Below, one piece after another: positions 36,218-45,754 of a stretch of DNA of 58,271 bases. Source of the DNA: Pseudomonadota bacterium (GTDB lineage: Bacteria; Pseudomonadota; Gammaproteobacteria; Burkholderiales; Burkholderiaceae_D); NCBI GenBank assembly GCA_023449275.1, contig JAEXJM010000058.1:1-58271 (forward strand), read 5' to 3'. The notes beneath the pieces are model-generated. The model did not search any database. It was not told the DNA's origin and was given only the letters and a program-made list of their open reading frames with translations. A program made the translations under genes and the position numbers. How positions within the stretch are numbered: position 1 is the stretch's first letter; each line of letters begins with the position of its first letter.

Positions 36218-36772
36218 ATGAATAAAGCTTTTACGAAAGAAACGGATAACGACGGCGAGCTGGAACCCAATGCTCCAGTGCTTCCGGCAGGATTCAAGAA
36301 TTACATTACCCCTGCAGGCCTGAAGAGCCTGAAAGACGAACTCTTGAATCTGATCGACAAGGAGCGCCCGCAGGTCGTCCAGATCGTCTCATGGGCAGCA
36401 TCCAATGGTGACCGCTCCGAAAACGGAGACTACATTTACGGTAAACGCAGATTGCGGGAGATTGACCGGCGTATCCGTTTTCTGATCAAACGGATCGAGG
36501 CGGCGGAAGAATTCGATCCGAGCATCCATTACGGAAACGACCAGATTTTTTTCGGTGCGACAGTGACATACGAACGTGAGGACGGTGAAGAAAATACGGT
36601 CACCATTGTCGGAATCGATGAATTCGATCCATTGCAGGGAAAAATCAGCTGGATTTCCCCGATGGCAAAAACCCTGATCAAGGCTCGCGAAGGCGATACG
36701 GTGACCCTGCACACACCGGGAGGTGTCGAGGAACTGGTCATACTTGAAGTGAACTATCCGAAACCGGAATAA
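36218..36772 (+). CDS. greB: Transcription elongation factor GreB
   Basis: GreB enters the RNA polymerase secondary channel and stimulates cleavage of backtracked RNA. The 184 residues carry an N-terminal coiled coil (about 30-100) with the acidic tip between its arms (ASNGDRSENGDYIYGKRRLR) and a C-terminal FKBP-like domain (about 105-184, VGIDEFDPLQGKISWISPMA). The YIYGKRRLREIDRRI pattern points to GreB, not GreA. The N-terminus has about 25 extra, variable residues. Confidence 0.95.
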   Translation: MNKAFTKETDNDGELEPNAPVLPAGFKNYITPAGLKSLKDELLNLIDKERPQVVQIVSWAASNGDRSENGDYIYGKRRLREIDRRIRFLIKRIEAAEEFDPSIHYGNDQIFFGATVTYEREDGEENTVTIVGIDEFDPLQGKISWISPMAKTLIKAREGDTVTLHTPGGVEELVILEVNYPKPE

Positions 36773-36890
36773 GGTGTCGTTCTTTTCTCCATCAATCCGG
36801 TTTTGCCGGAGGGGCTTGTGGCAAAATTTTTGTATTCGGGTGGTTCCGTCCGTATACTGACGGAAATTTCATTCTTATTTCAAACCGGAT

Positions 36891-39140
36891 ATGACGGTCG
36901 TCCCTAAAAACATATTTTCATACGTTTCCCGCAAAGTCAGGCGGGGTGGTGCCGCCCCTTTTCTGCCGATGTCGAGAAAGGAAATGGATGCTCTTGGCTG
37001 GGACGCATGCGACATCATTCTGGTTTCGGGCGATGCCTATATCGATCATCCGAGTTTCGGTGTGGCGCTGATCGGGCGGGTGCTGGAAGCACAGGGTTTC
37101 CGGGTTGGAATCATTGCGCAGCCGGACTGGAAATCTGCGCAGTCCTTCCGCATTCTCGGCAAACCGAGGCTCTATTTCGGAGTGACATCCGGCAATATGG
37201 ATTCAATGGTCAACCGTTATACCGCGGACCGGAAAATCCGTTCTGACGATGCCTATACACCTGGTGGTCGGGCAGGAAAACGGCCTGACCGGGCGCTGAT
37301 AGTTTATGCACAGAGAGCGAAGGAAGCCTATCCTGGCATTCCTGTCGTGATCGGTTCGATCGAGGCCAGCCTGCGCCGTGTCGCCCATTACGACTATTGG
37401 TCAGATACGGTAAGGCGTTCTGTCCTGCCGGATTCCAAGGCCGATATTCTGGTTTATGGCAATGCGGAACGTGCGATTATCGAACTTTCCCACCGGCTGG
37501 CGGCAGGTGAAAAAATCGATGCTATCCGTGATTTGCGTGGTACGGCGTTCATGGTACCCCATGGATGGATGCCGGACAAAAACTGGACGGAAGTGGACTC
37601 ATCCAGTATCGACAAGCCGGGACCAGTCAAAAAACATGCCAATCCCTATTATCCTGAACAGGAAGTGTGTGGTGCAAGGGCGCAGCAGGATAAAGAAAGG
37701 CAGGTGTCGGGTGAGGCCACGATCAGGGAAAGCAAAATCAGCCTGCGCCTGAAAGCGAACAGCCAGTCCGTCGTGCGTTTGCCGTCGTTTGAGCAGGTGA
37801 AGGATGATCCGGTTCTTTATGCCCATGCGTCACGCGTCATGCATCTGGAATCCAATCCGGGCAATGCACGTGCACTTGTTCAGGCTCATGGTGAACGGGA
37901 TGTCTGGTTGAATCCGCCACCGATCCCGCTGATGATGGAAGAAATGGATGGCGTATTCGGCCTGCCTTATGCACGTGCCCCTCATCCGGCTTACAAGGAA
38001 CGCATTCCGGCATGGGAAATGATCCGTTTTTCCGTCAATATCATGCGTGGCTGTTTCGGCGGCTGTTCGTTTTGTTCGATTACCGAGCATGAAGGGCGCA
38101 TCATACAGAGCCGTTCAGAACCGTCAGTGCTACGTGAAATCGAGGAAATCCGCGATAACGTCGAAGGATTTACCGGCGTGATCTCCGATTTGGGTGGCCC
38201 ATCCGCCAATATGTATCGACTTGGCTGCAAAAACGAAAAAGCCCAACAGGTATGCCGCAGACTTTCCTGTGTCTATCCCGAGATCTGCAAGAATCTGGAA
38301 ACCGACCATGGCAAGCTGATTTCACTATACCGGAAAGCCCGGGCCTTGCCGGGAATCAAGAAAATCCTGATCGGTTCAGGGGTGCGTTACGATCTGGCGG
38401 TTCGTTCACCGGAATACATCCGTGAACTGGTGACTCATCATGTCGGCGGCCTGTTGAAAATCGCGCCTGAGCATACCGAACCCAATGTGCTTTCCAAGAT
38501 GATGAAACCCGGGATCGGCACATATGATGAATTCAAAAAGCTGTTCGACAGGTATTCGAAAGAGGCGGGCAAGGAACAGTACCTTGTGCCTTACTTCATC
38601 GCCGCTCATCCGGGGGCGACGGATGATGATATGCTGAATCTGGCGCTCTGGTTGAAACGCAACCGTTTTCGTCCGGATCAGGTTCAGACTTTCATGCCGA
38701 CGCCGATGGCGATTGCCTCGACCATGTATCATTCCGAGCGCAATCCGCTGGAGCCGGTCACCCGATCATCCCCGAAAGTCGAGACGGCGAAGAAGGGGAG
38801 GGTTCGTCGGCTGCACAAGGCCTTTTTGCGTTATCACGATCCGGAAAACTGGCAGTTGTTGCGCGAATGGCTGCGGCAGCATGGGCGAAGTGACCTTATC
38901 GGAAACGGGCCAAACCATCTTGTCCCTGCATGGAAGTCTGCGCCGGTATCGGTCAAAAACCGTATTGCTTCGCCGTCCAGATCCGCTAAATCCGGTGGTT
39001 CCTCAAAAGCCGGGGGGCAGTTGCCATCAAAGAACAGGCAGACAAACAACCATTCCCGTCCACAACAGGGCAATGCCGGAAAAGGACAGTTTTCAGGCAA
39101 TCGTCAACGAAAAGGAGTGCCGACCCGCTCAGGCGGATAA
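36891..39140 (+). CDS. YgiQ-family radical SAM protein
   Basis: This is a 749-residue member of the YgiQ group, whose substrate is not established. It has an N-terminal UPF0313 domain (about 25-330), a radical SAM core with the iron-sulfur motif CFGGCSFC (about residue 387) preceded by RFSVNIMRG, and the family's DLGGPSANMYRLGCKN and KIAPEHTEPNVLSKMMKPG segments. After about residue 655 comes a basic, Ser/Gly/Gln-rich tail (SKAGGQLPSKNRQTNNHSRP) that looks disordered. A broken MFS gene starts 23 bp downstream. Confidence 0.93.
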   Translation: MTVVPKNIFSYVSRKVRRGGAAPFLPMSRKEMDALGWDACDIILVSGDAYIDHPSFGVALIGRVLEAQGFRVGIIAQPDWKSAQSFRILGKPRLYFGVTSGNMDSMVNRYTADRKIRSDDAYTPGGRAGKRPDRALIVYAQRAKEAYPGIPVVIGSIEASLRRVAHYDYWSDTVRRSVLPDSKADILVYGNAERAIIELSHRLAAGEKIDAIRDLRGTAFMVPHGWMPDKNWTEVDSSSIDKPGPVKKHANPYYPEQEVCGARAQQDKERQVSGEATIRESKISLRLKANSQSVVRLPSFEQVKDDPVLYAHASRVMHLESNPGNARALVQAHGERDVWLNPPPIPLMMEEMDGVFGLPYARAPHPAYKERIPAWEMIRFSVNIMRGCFGGCSFCSITEHEGRIIQSRSEPSVLREIEEIRDNVEGFTGVISDLGGPSANMYRLGCKNEKAQQVCRRLSCVYPEICKNLETDHGKLISLYRKARALPGIKKILIGSGVRYDLAVRSPEYIRELVTHHVGGLLKIAPEHTEPNVLSKMMKPGIGTYDEFKKLFDRYSKEAGKEQYLVPYFIAAHPGATDDDMLNLALWLKRNRFRPDQVQTFMPTPMAIASTMYHSERNPLEPVTRSSPKVETAKKGRVRRLHKAFLRYHDPENWQLLREWLRQHGRSDLIGNGPNHLVPAWKSAPVSVKNRIASPSRSAKSGGSSKAGGQLPSKNRQTNNHSRPQQGNAGKGQFSGNRQRKGVPTRSGG

Positions 39141-39163
39141 ACGGGAAAAACAGGATTGCGACG

Positions 39164-40217
39164 ATGCATGAAAGAAAAAATATTTCGCTGGTTTTCCTGT
39201 CCCTTCTGTGTTTTACATTAGCCGATGTAAGGGATGGCCTTGGCCCGTTTCTGGGTGTTTTTCTGCAGGAAAACAACTGGTGCCGGATCGGATAGGTTAC
39301 GTGATGACGGCTGGTGGTCTGTCCGGAAGGCTTTTTACGATCCCACTGTGCGCTCTTGCCGACAGTACCGGAAGAAAAAGACTGATGTTGGCTATGGCAA
39401 CGATTCTGATCGTGTTATCTGTCCTGGCCATTTTTTACTGTCATTCCTTTTTGTCGTCATCGGGGCGCAAATCACTCAGGGAGTGATGGCTGCAGCCATT
39501 CTTCTCCTGTTGGCCAGCATGATATTGGGGCTGGTCGGTCGAAAAGGACTGGGCCACCAGCTTGGCAGAAATGAGGCATGGAATCATTTCGGCAATTTTT
39601 CAACAGCGGCTTTAAGTGGCGCAATCGGTTATTTTTACGGAATACCGGGAGTCTTTGCCGTTATGCTGGCTATGGGACTTTTTTCTGTCGTTTTCATCAG
39701 GATAATTGATCCGGGACTGATTGATTATGATACAGCACGTGGTCTGGAAAAGGACAGTGACACAGAACCGGCCTCGATCAGTGCATTGTTTTCCAACAGG
39801 CCGGTTTTGATCGTCGGATTGACCATGTTTCTCTTTCATCTTGGAAATGCGGCATTGTTGCCTTTGCTTGGGCAGTCCGCTGTTGCGGCATTTGGAGTCA
39901 ATCCTGCCGTTTATACGGCAGCTACCGTTGTCATCGCTCAGGTAACGATGGTTCCGATGGCATTGTGGGTGGCGACACCCGGTATTGTCGCAAAGATCCT
40001 GCGCGGCTCCGGCCATATCAATATGGGACTGGGTCTTGTCATGACCTTGCAAGGTATTGGTGCCGCGTCAAGTACCAGTCTTGCGGGTATATTCGCTCAT
40101 TATGCCGGTTACGATGCGGCTTTTATGGTATTGACGGTTTGTGCCTGTTGCGCCGTCGTGCTTTTTCTTTCAGCCAGAAAGTGGATGATGCCTTTCAGAC
40201 GAATACTGGCAGAGTGA
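39164..40217 (+). pseudogene. MFS transporter, disrupted by two frameshifts
   Basis: The start is intact: ATG at 39164 gives MHERKNISLVFLSLLCFTLA, and DVRDGLGPFLGVFLQENNW leads into a stop (TAG 39293-39295). The protein resumes one frame back as RIGYVMTAGGLSGRLFTIPL, with ALADSTGRKRLML. It shifts again near a T-run at 39431-39452 to FVVIGAQITQGVMAAAILLL and continues to 40217. Both lesions fit single-base deletions. The join MALWVATPGIVAKILRGSGH also looks shorter than relatives, suggesting an in-frame deletion of some 50 codons. Sequencing error at the T-run cannot be excluded, but three defects make a true pseudogene likely. Confidence 0.85.
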
Positions 40218-40377
40218 TCCGACTTTATCGCAACGGTCTTTCTGATATAAACGATGTCAGGTGAACGTCTGAAGCGAGTTTTTGCCAAAATTTAGTAAAA
40301 TGAGCCGTTAATCGTAAAATTCTGGTTTATAGTGTCTTGTTTTCCATCCGTTTTATCCGTCATTTTTCCGCACGCTA

Positions 40378-42171
40378 ATGAAGAACATCCGTAATTTTTC
40401 CATTATTGCTCATATTGACCACGGCAAATCCACGCTGGCCGACCGTATTATCCAGCTTTGTGGCGGATTGTCTGATCGGGAAATGGAAGCTCAGGTGCTC
40501 GACTCCATGGATCTCGAAAGAGAGAGGGGCATTACGATCAAGGCACAGACGGCCGCTCTCAATTACAAGGCGAAAGACGGTCAGGTGTATAACCTGAACC
40601 TGATCGATACGCCGGGTCACGTCGACTTCAGCTACGAAGTCAGCCGTTCGCTGTCCGCATGTGAGGGTGCCTTGCTGGTTGTGGACGCTACGCAGGGGGT
40701 GGAGGCACAGACAGTCGCGAACTGTTACACGGCGCTTGATCTGAATGTGGAAGTCGTTCCCGTATTGAACAAGATCGATTTACCGTCAGCCGATCCGGAC
40801 AATGCGAAGGCTGAAATCGAGGACGTTATCGGCATCGATTCGTCGGATGCCGTTCTGGCTTCCGCCAAAACGGGATTGGGCGTCGAGGATATTCTGGAGA
40901 CGATCATTGCCAGGATTCCACCTCCGGAAGGCGATCCCGCCGCGCCGTTGCAGGCGTTGATTATCGATTCATGGTTCGACAATTATGTCGGTGTCGTCAT
41001 GCTGGTGCGCATCAAAAACGGAACCCTGAGGCAGAAAGACAAGATTCGCCTGATGGCGACCGGTTCGGAATATCTGGCTGAAAACATCGGCGTGTTTTCA
41101 CCCCGTTCGGTTTCAAAAGAATTCCTGTCAGCAGGACAGGTCGGTTTCATTATTGCGGGAATCAAGGAATTGAAAGCCGCCAAGGTCGGCGATACGGTGA
41201 CACTGGCTTCACGCCCCGCTGCCGAACCGCTGCCAGGTTTCAAGGAAGTGCAGCCGCAGGTGTTTGCCGGTCTCTTTCCGGTTGAGGCCAACCAGTATGA
41301 TGCCTTGCGCGATTCGCTGGAAAAACTGAAACTGAACGATGCCTCATTGCAGTACGAACCGGAAGTGTCCCAGGCTTTGGGCTTCGGTTTCCGTTGCGGT
41401 TTCCTTGGTCTTTTGCATATGGAAATCGTGCAGGAACGGCTGGAACGTGAATTCGGAATGGATCTGATCACGACCGCTCCAACGGTCGTGTATGAAGTGA
41501 TCCTGAAAAACGGCGAAACGCTGATGGTGGACAATCCTTCCAAGATGCCCGATCCGGCGAGAATCGAGGAAGTCCGCGAACCGATCGTGACGGTGAACCT
41601 GTATATGCCACAGGAATATGTCGGCCCCATCATGACTCTGTGCAATCAGAAGCGTGGCATACAGATGGATATGCATTATCACGGCAAGCAGGTTCGTCTG
41701 GTTTATGAATTGCCCATGGCGGAAATCGTACTCGATTTCTTCGACAAGATGAAATCCATTTCACGCGGTTATGCCTCGATGGAGTATGAATTCAAGGAAT
41801 ACCGGTCGTCTGACGTCGTGAAAGTCGATATGCTGATCAATGGGGACAAGGTCGATGCGCTGGCGATCATCGTTCATCGTGCCAACAGCCAGTATCGCGG
41901 TCGTGCCGTGGCGGCGAAAATGCGTGAGCTGATCCCTCGCCAGATGTTCGACGTCGCCATTCAGGCAGCGATCGGATCAACGATCATTTCCCGTGAAAAC
42001 GTGAAGGCCTTGCGCAAGAACGTGCTGGCAAAATGCTATGGTGGCGATATCACCCGCAAACGCAAATTGCTCGAGAAACAAAAAGCGGGTAAAAAACGGA
42101 TGAAGCAGGTCGGTTCGGTGGAAGTTCCGCAGGAAGCTTTCCTCGCAATCTTACAAGTGGATGAAAAATGA
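40378..42171 (+). CDS. lepA: Elongation factor 4 (LepA)
   Basis: LepA is a translational GTPase that acts on ribosomes and in 30S maturation. The 597 residues show G1 AHIDHGKSTLADR (about 11-23), RGITIKAQTAAL, G3 DTPGHVDFSYEVSRSL (about 77-92), G4 NKIDLPSADP (about 131-140), EF-G-like domains II, III and V, and the LepA-specific C-terminal domain (AIGSTIISRENVKALRKNVL, and the RKRKLLEKQKAGKKRMK tail). The usual rpoE-mucD genes are not upstream here. Its stop overlaps lepB as ATGA. Confidence 0.97.
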   Translation: MKNIRNFSIIAHIDHGKSTLADRIIQLCGGLSDREMEAQVLDSMDLERERGITIKAQTAALNYKAKDGQVYNLNLIDTPGHVDFSYEVSRSLSACEGALLVVDATQGVEAQTVANCYTALDLNVEVVPVLNKIDLPSADPDNAKAEIEDVIGIDSSDAVLASAKTGLGVEDILETIIARIPPPEGDPAAPLQALIIDSWFDNYVGVVMLVRIKNGTLRQKDKIRLMATGSEYLAENIGVFSPRSVSKEFLSAGQVGFIIAGIKELKAAKVGDTVTLASRPAAEPLPGFKEVQPQVFAGLFPVEANQYDALRDSLEKLKLNDASLQYEPEVSQALGFGFRCGFLGLLHMEIVQERLEREFGMDLITTAPTVVYEVILKNGETLMVDNPSKMPDPARIEEVREPIVTVNLYMPQEYVGPIMTLCNQKRGIQMDMHYHGKQVRLVYELPMAEIVLDFFDKMKSISRGYASMEYEFKEYRSSDVVKVDMLINGDKVDALAIIVHRANSQYRGRAVAAKMRELIPRQMFDVAIQAAIGSTIISRENVKALRKNVLAKCYGGDITRKRKLLEKQKAGKKRMKQVGSVEVPQEAFLAILQVDEK

Positions 42172-43085
42172 ACGTGCAGTCTTTGCTGGGGAACTTCGCC
42201 CTGATCCTCTTTATTTTGATGGTGATCTCGGGAATCATCTGGTTTTATGACAAACTGGTGCTGCTCAAGAAAAGAAAGGCGGCTGCCGACATTGCACTGG
42301 CAGCTTACGATGAACGTAACGCGCGGCTGAAAGCCGAAGGCATCAAGGTCGATGATTCCGGCAGGGAAATCCTGAAAGAAAAGCTGATGAAGAGGCCGAC
42401 GTGGGTCGAGTATTCCGGCAGCTTTTTTCCGGTGATTGCCGCGGTATTCATCATTCGGTCTTTCCTTTGGGAACCGTTCAGGATTCCTTCCAGCTCGATG
42501 GTGCCGACGCTGGAAATCGGCGACATGATCCTGGTCAGCAAGTACAGTTACGGTATCCGGCTGCCGGTGATCAACAAAAAAGTGATCGGCCTGGGTGACC
42601 CTGAAAAAGGGGATGTTGTCGTGTTCAAGTTTCCGAAAGACACTTCGCTGGACTATATCAAGCGAGTGGTCGGTGTCGGTGGTGACAGGATCGAATACAA
42701 AAACAAGAAACTGACGGTCAATGGCGTTCCTGCGAAGTATCAGCCCCTTTCCGATTATCTTGATACGGAAAGCCTGACGTATTCCAGACATTTTGAGGAA
42801 GATTTGTCCGGTGTCGGAGTCAAACACCGTATCCTGAATGACGACAGGGCACCGACATATGTCCCTCATCCCGACCGTTTCAAGAATCGCCAGATGTGCA
42901 CGTATAACGTCGAAGGCTTTTCCTGCATCGTACCGGAAGGGTATTATTTCATGATGGGCGACAACCGGGATAACAGTCTGGATAGTCGCTACTGGGGATT
43001 CGTGCCGGATGAATACATCGTTGGCAAAGCGTTTCTGGTATGGATGAACCTGAATGACATAACCCGCATCGGAGGCATCCATTGA
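42168..43085 (+). CDS. lepB: Signal peptidase I
   Basis: LepB cleaves signal peptides from exported proteins at the periplasmic face of the inner membrane. The 305-residue protein has two N-terminal membrane segments (about 5-25 and 85-100). The catalytic serine is in EPFRIPSSSMVPTLEIGD (about residue 109), the lysine in SLDYIKRVVGVGGD (about residue 163), and the box E motif is YYFMMGDNRDNSLDSRYWG (about 263-281). It is co-translated with lepA. The DUF4845 gene often found between lepB and rnc is absent. Confidence 0.96.
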   Translation: MNVQSLLGNFALILFILMVISGIIWFYDKLVLLKKRKAAADIALAAYDERNARLKAEGIKVDDSGREILKEKLMKRPTWVEYSGSFFPVIAAVFIIRSFLWEPFRIPSSSMVPTLEIGDMILVSKYSYGIRLPVINKKVIGLGDPEKGDVVVFKFPKDTSLDYIKRVVGVGGDRIEYKNKKLTVNGVPAKYQPLSDYLDTESLTYSRHFEEDLSGVGVKHRILNDDRAPTYVPHPDRFKNRQMCTYNVEGFSCIVPEGYYFMMGDNRDNSLDSRYWGFVPDEYIVGKAFLVWMNLNDITRIGGIH

Positions 43086-43140
43086 TCCTGAAGTGGACAG
43101 AACTTGATTTTTGATTGAACAGGGAGACTTTGAAACTGCG

Positions 43141-43944
43141 ATGATGAATATGAACGTGTTGCAGGAAAGGATCGGATATTCTTTCCGACAAATCGACTTG
43201 CTCGAGACTGCAATGACCCATCGCAGCTTCAGCAGCCATCACAATGAACGGCTGGAATTTCTGGGTGATTCATTATTGAATTGCGTGACGGCCATCAACC
43301 TGTACGAACGGTATGCCGGTCTGAATGAAGGTGACCTGTCGAGGTTGCGGTCTTCTCTGGTCAGGCAACAGGCGCTGTACGAGATCGCACAGAAACTGGA
43401 TATATCCGGTTTCTTGCGCCTGGGTGAAGGGGAATTGAAAGCCGGTGGTTTCAAGCGTCCGTCCATTCTTGCGGATGCAATGGAAGCGCTGTTTGGAGCC
43501 ATTTTCCTGGATGCCGGTTTCGAGGCGGTCAGAAGAGTCATTACGCAACTGTTTGCCGACATGATGAAAGGGCTGGACCCGGAAACGTTCGGGAAAGATG
43601 CGAAAACGCAATTACAGGAATTTTTGCAGGGTCACAAGATGGCCTTGCCGGAATACCGGGTAGTCGCCACACATGGTGCGGCACACAATCAGGAATTCGA
43701 TGTGGAATGCACCATTGTTAAATTCGGTATTCATGTTTTCGGAACCGGCTCGAGCCGCCGGGCAGCGGAACAGGAAGCGGCCAGGAAAGCACTGGTATCC
43801 GTGGACGAAGCCATGAAAAGCAGAAAACCGGCATCATCCGGAAAAAAAAGCCGTAAAGAAACACAGATGAAGTTGATCGGTATCGCTACACCCCAAAGAG
43901 AGCTGCCCGAAAACGAGGCGGTGCCACCTTCAAAAAACAAGTGA
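43141..43944 (+). CDS. rnc: Ribonuclease III
   Basis: Rnc cuts double-stranded RNA, including rRNA precursors. The catalytic signature HNERLEFLGDSLLN (about 34-47) and the second acidic site ILADAMEALFGAIFLDAGF (about 113-131) are intact. A double-stranded RNA binding domain spans about 158-228 (DAKTQLQEFLQGHKMALPEY, and SSRRAAEQEAARKAL). A basic tail of some 40 residues follows (RKPASSGKKSRKETQMK), so the 267-residue protein is longer than the 226 of E. coli. ATG at 43141 is the first in the frame; 43144 is possible. Confidence 0.94.
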   Translation: MMNMNVLQERIGYSFRQIDLLETAMTHRSFSSHHNERLEFLGDSLLNCVTAINLYERYAGLNEGDLSRLRSSLVRQQALYEIAQKLDISGFLRLGEGELKAGGFKRPSILADAMEALFGAIFLDAGFEAVRRVITQLFADMMKGLDPETFGKDAKTQLQEFLQGHKMALPEYRVVATHGAAHNQEFDVECTIVKFGIHVFGTGSSRRAAEQEAARKALVSVDEAMKSRKPASSGKKSRKETQMKLIGIATPQRELPENEAVPPSKNK

Positions 43945-43954
43945 GGCTGACATC

Positions 43955-44854
43955 ATGACAGATCAGGAAAACAGTCATTTCCGTTGTGGTTATATCGCGA
44001 TTGTCGGACGTCCGAACGTCGGCAAGTCCACCCTGATGAATGAATTGATCGGAGCCAAGGTCAGTATCACATCGCGCAAGGCACAGACGACCCGCCACCG
44101 GATCATGGGAATCCAGACCGATGAAGATGCACAGTTCATCTATATCGACACCCCCGGATTCCAGACGCGTTACAACAATGCGCTGAACAAGAACCTGAAC
44201 AAGACAGTCGCGAATACCCTGACTTCTGCCGATGTCATTCTGTTTGTTGTCGATGCCGGTGTCTTCGGGCAGGCAGATCAGCAGGTTCTCGATTTGATTC
44301 CGAAAAACGTCCCGACAATTCTGGTCATCAACAAGACTGACAAGGTCCGGGAGAAAAAGGACCTGATTCCTTTTGCGGAAAAAGTGTCGGCCCTGCGTGA
44401 TTTTGCCGCTATCGTACCGGTTTCGGCACGGCAGCGTTTCCAGTTGAACCGTCTGGAAGACGAGATACGGAACTTCTTGCCGGAAAATCCGCCGATGTTC
44501 GATCCGGAGGACGTGACCGACAGGAGCGAGCGCTTCATGGCGGAAGAAATCATCCGTGAAAAAATCTTCCGTTATACCGGGGATGAATTGCCATACACCA
44601 GTACCGTCGTGATCGAGCAATTCGAGCGTAAGGAAAAAATCTGCCGCGTGTTTGCTGCCGTTCTGGTCGAGCGTGATGCGCACAAAGCCATGATCATCGG
44701 CCATAAAGGCGAGAAACTGAAAGAGATTTCGACTGAAGCACGTCTGGACATGGAGAAAATGTTCGGTGTTCCGGTTTATCTGGAAATCTGGGTCAAGGTT
44801 AAATCCGGCTGGGCCGATAACGAGGCGGGCCTTCGGGCTTACGGTTACGACTGA
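43955..44854 (+). CDS. era: GTPase Era
   Basis: Era is a GTPase that binds 16S rRNA near its 3' end and helps 30S assembly. The 299 residues show G1 GRPNVGKSTLMNE (about 18-30), the switch with KAQTTRHRIMGI, G3 DTPGFQT (about 66-72), G4 NKTDKVREKKD (about 126-136), and a C-terminal KH domain with IIGHKGEKLKEISTEARLDM. It follows rnc after 10 bp. The rnc-era-recO order is the usual one. Confidence 0.97.
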   Translation: MTDQENSHFRCGYIAIVGRPNVGKSTLMNELIGAKVSITSRKAQTTRHRIMGIQTDEDAQFIYIDTPGFQTRYNNALNKNLNKTVANTLTSADVILFVVDAGVFGQADQQVLDLIPKNVPTILVINKTDKVREKKDLIPFAEKVSALRDFAAIVPVSARQRFQLNRLEDEIRNFLPENPPMFDPEDVTDRSERFMAEEIIREKIFRYTGDELPYTSTVVIEQFERKEKICRVFAAVLVERDAHKAMIIGHKGEKLKEISTEARLDMEKMFGVPVYLEIWVKVKSGWADNEAGLRAYGYD

Positions 44855-44883
44855 TGTCGGCAGATCGGCCAAAGCGAGCGTAA

Positions 44884-45708
44884 ATGTCTGTGAGTCTGGA
44901 CAGGGAGAACATGTCGGTAGCTACCGAAGCGGAAAAACCGGTAAAAACCGGTTCCGTGAGAGTGCCTGAACGTCCGTCATCCGGCAAAGGCGACTCCGGG
45001 TACCGGATCGCGGAACAGCCCGGGTTCGTTCTGCACAGCTATGTTTACAAGGAAAGCAGTCTCGTCATCGACGTCTTCACCCGGGATTACGGTCGTGTCG
45101 CACTGGTGGCCAAGGGAGCCAAAAGGCCCACCTCAAAATTGCGGGGAGTTCTTCAGACTTTTCAGCCCCTTTCCATCGGATGGACGGGAAAATCGGAATT
45201 GCGAACCCTGACGACAGCCGAATGGATCGGTGGAATGATCCCGCTGGAAAATTCGGCCCTGCTTTACGGGTTTTACCTGAACGAGCTGTTGCTGAAATTG
45301 CTGGCACGGGAAGACCCGCATCACATTCTTTTCGATCATTACGTCCGGGCACTGACCCGTCTGGCGACATCCGAATCCGCACAGACAGTACTCCGTATTT
45401 TCGAATTGGCCCTCCTGAAAGAAACGGGTGTGGCCGCTGACCTGTCGATCGATACGACGACACGTCAAAAAGTCGTTCCCGGGGAAATCTATGTCGTCGA
45501 TCCTGAAAGCGGGCCAAGGCCTGCACGGATGGGCGATGAAGCGCCGAGAATGGCGGGAAAAACACTTCTGGATATGGTCAGCGAAGATTATTCCGACCAG
45601 CAGACACAGCTGCAAAGCAAGCTGTTGATGCGTTATCTGCTTTCGTATCACCTGAATGGTGTACCTCTCCAGACACGAAAAATATTATTAGACCTGCGCC
45701 AGTTGTAA
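44884..45708 (+). CDS. recO: DNA repair protein RecO
   Basis: RecO loads RecA on SSB-coated single strands in the RecFOR pathway. After a poorly conserved extension of about 43 residues, the family core starts at FVLHSYVYKESSLVIDVFTR (about 48-67), with the OB fold and the GRVALVAKGAKRPTSKLRG motif. An alpha-helical domain follows. The usual zinc cysteines are not seen. The 274 residues fit. ATG at 44884 lies behind AAAGCGAGCG; an in-frame ATG at 44914 (MSVATEAEKP) is possible. Confidence 0.92.
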   Translation: MSVSLDRENMSVATEAEKPVKTGSVRVPERPSSGKGDSGYRIAEQPGFVLHSYVYKESSLVIDVFTRDYGRVALVAKGAKRPTSKLRGVLQTFQPLSIGWTGKSELRTLTTAEWIGGMIPLENSALLYGFYLNELLLKLLAREDPHHILFDHYVRALTRLATSESAQTVLRIFELALLKETGVAADLSIDTTTRQKVVPGEIYVVDPESGPRPARMGDEAPRMAGKTLLDMVSEDYSDQQTQLQSKLLMRYLLSYHLNGVPLQTRKILLDLRQL

Positions 45709-45754
45709 CATCAGGGTAAACTAAACCTGTTATCGATCCTTTTTTCTGAGAGCT

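Noticed and set aside
39208..39486. A 92-codon frame that could be called a small membrane protein
   Set aside because: Its sequence is the middle part of the MFS gene starting at 39164; it is one piece of that pseudogene.
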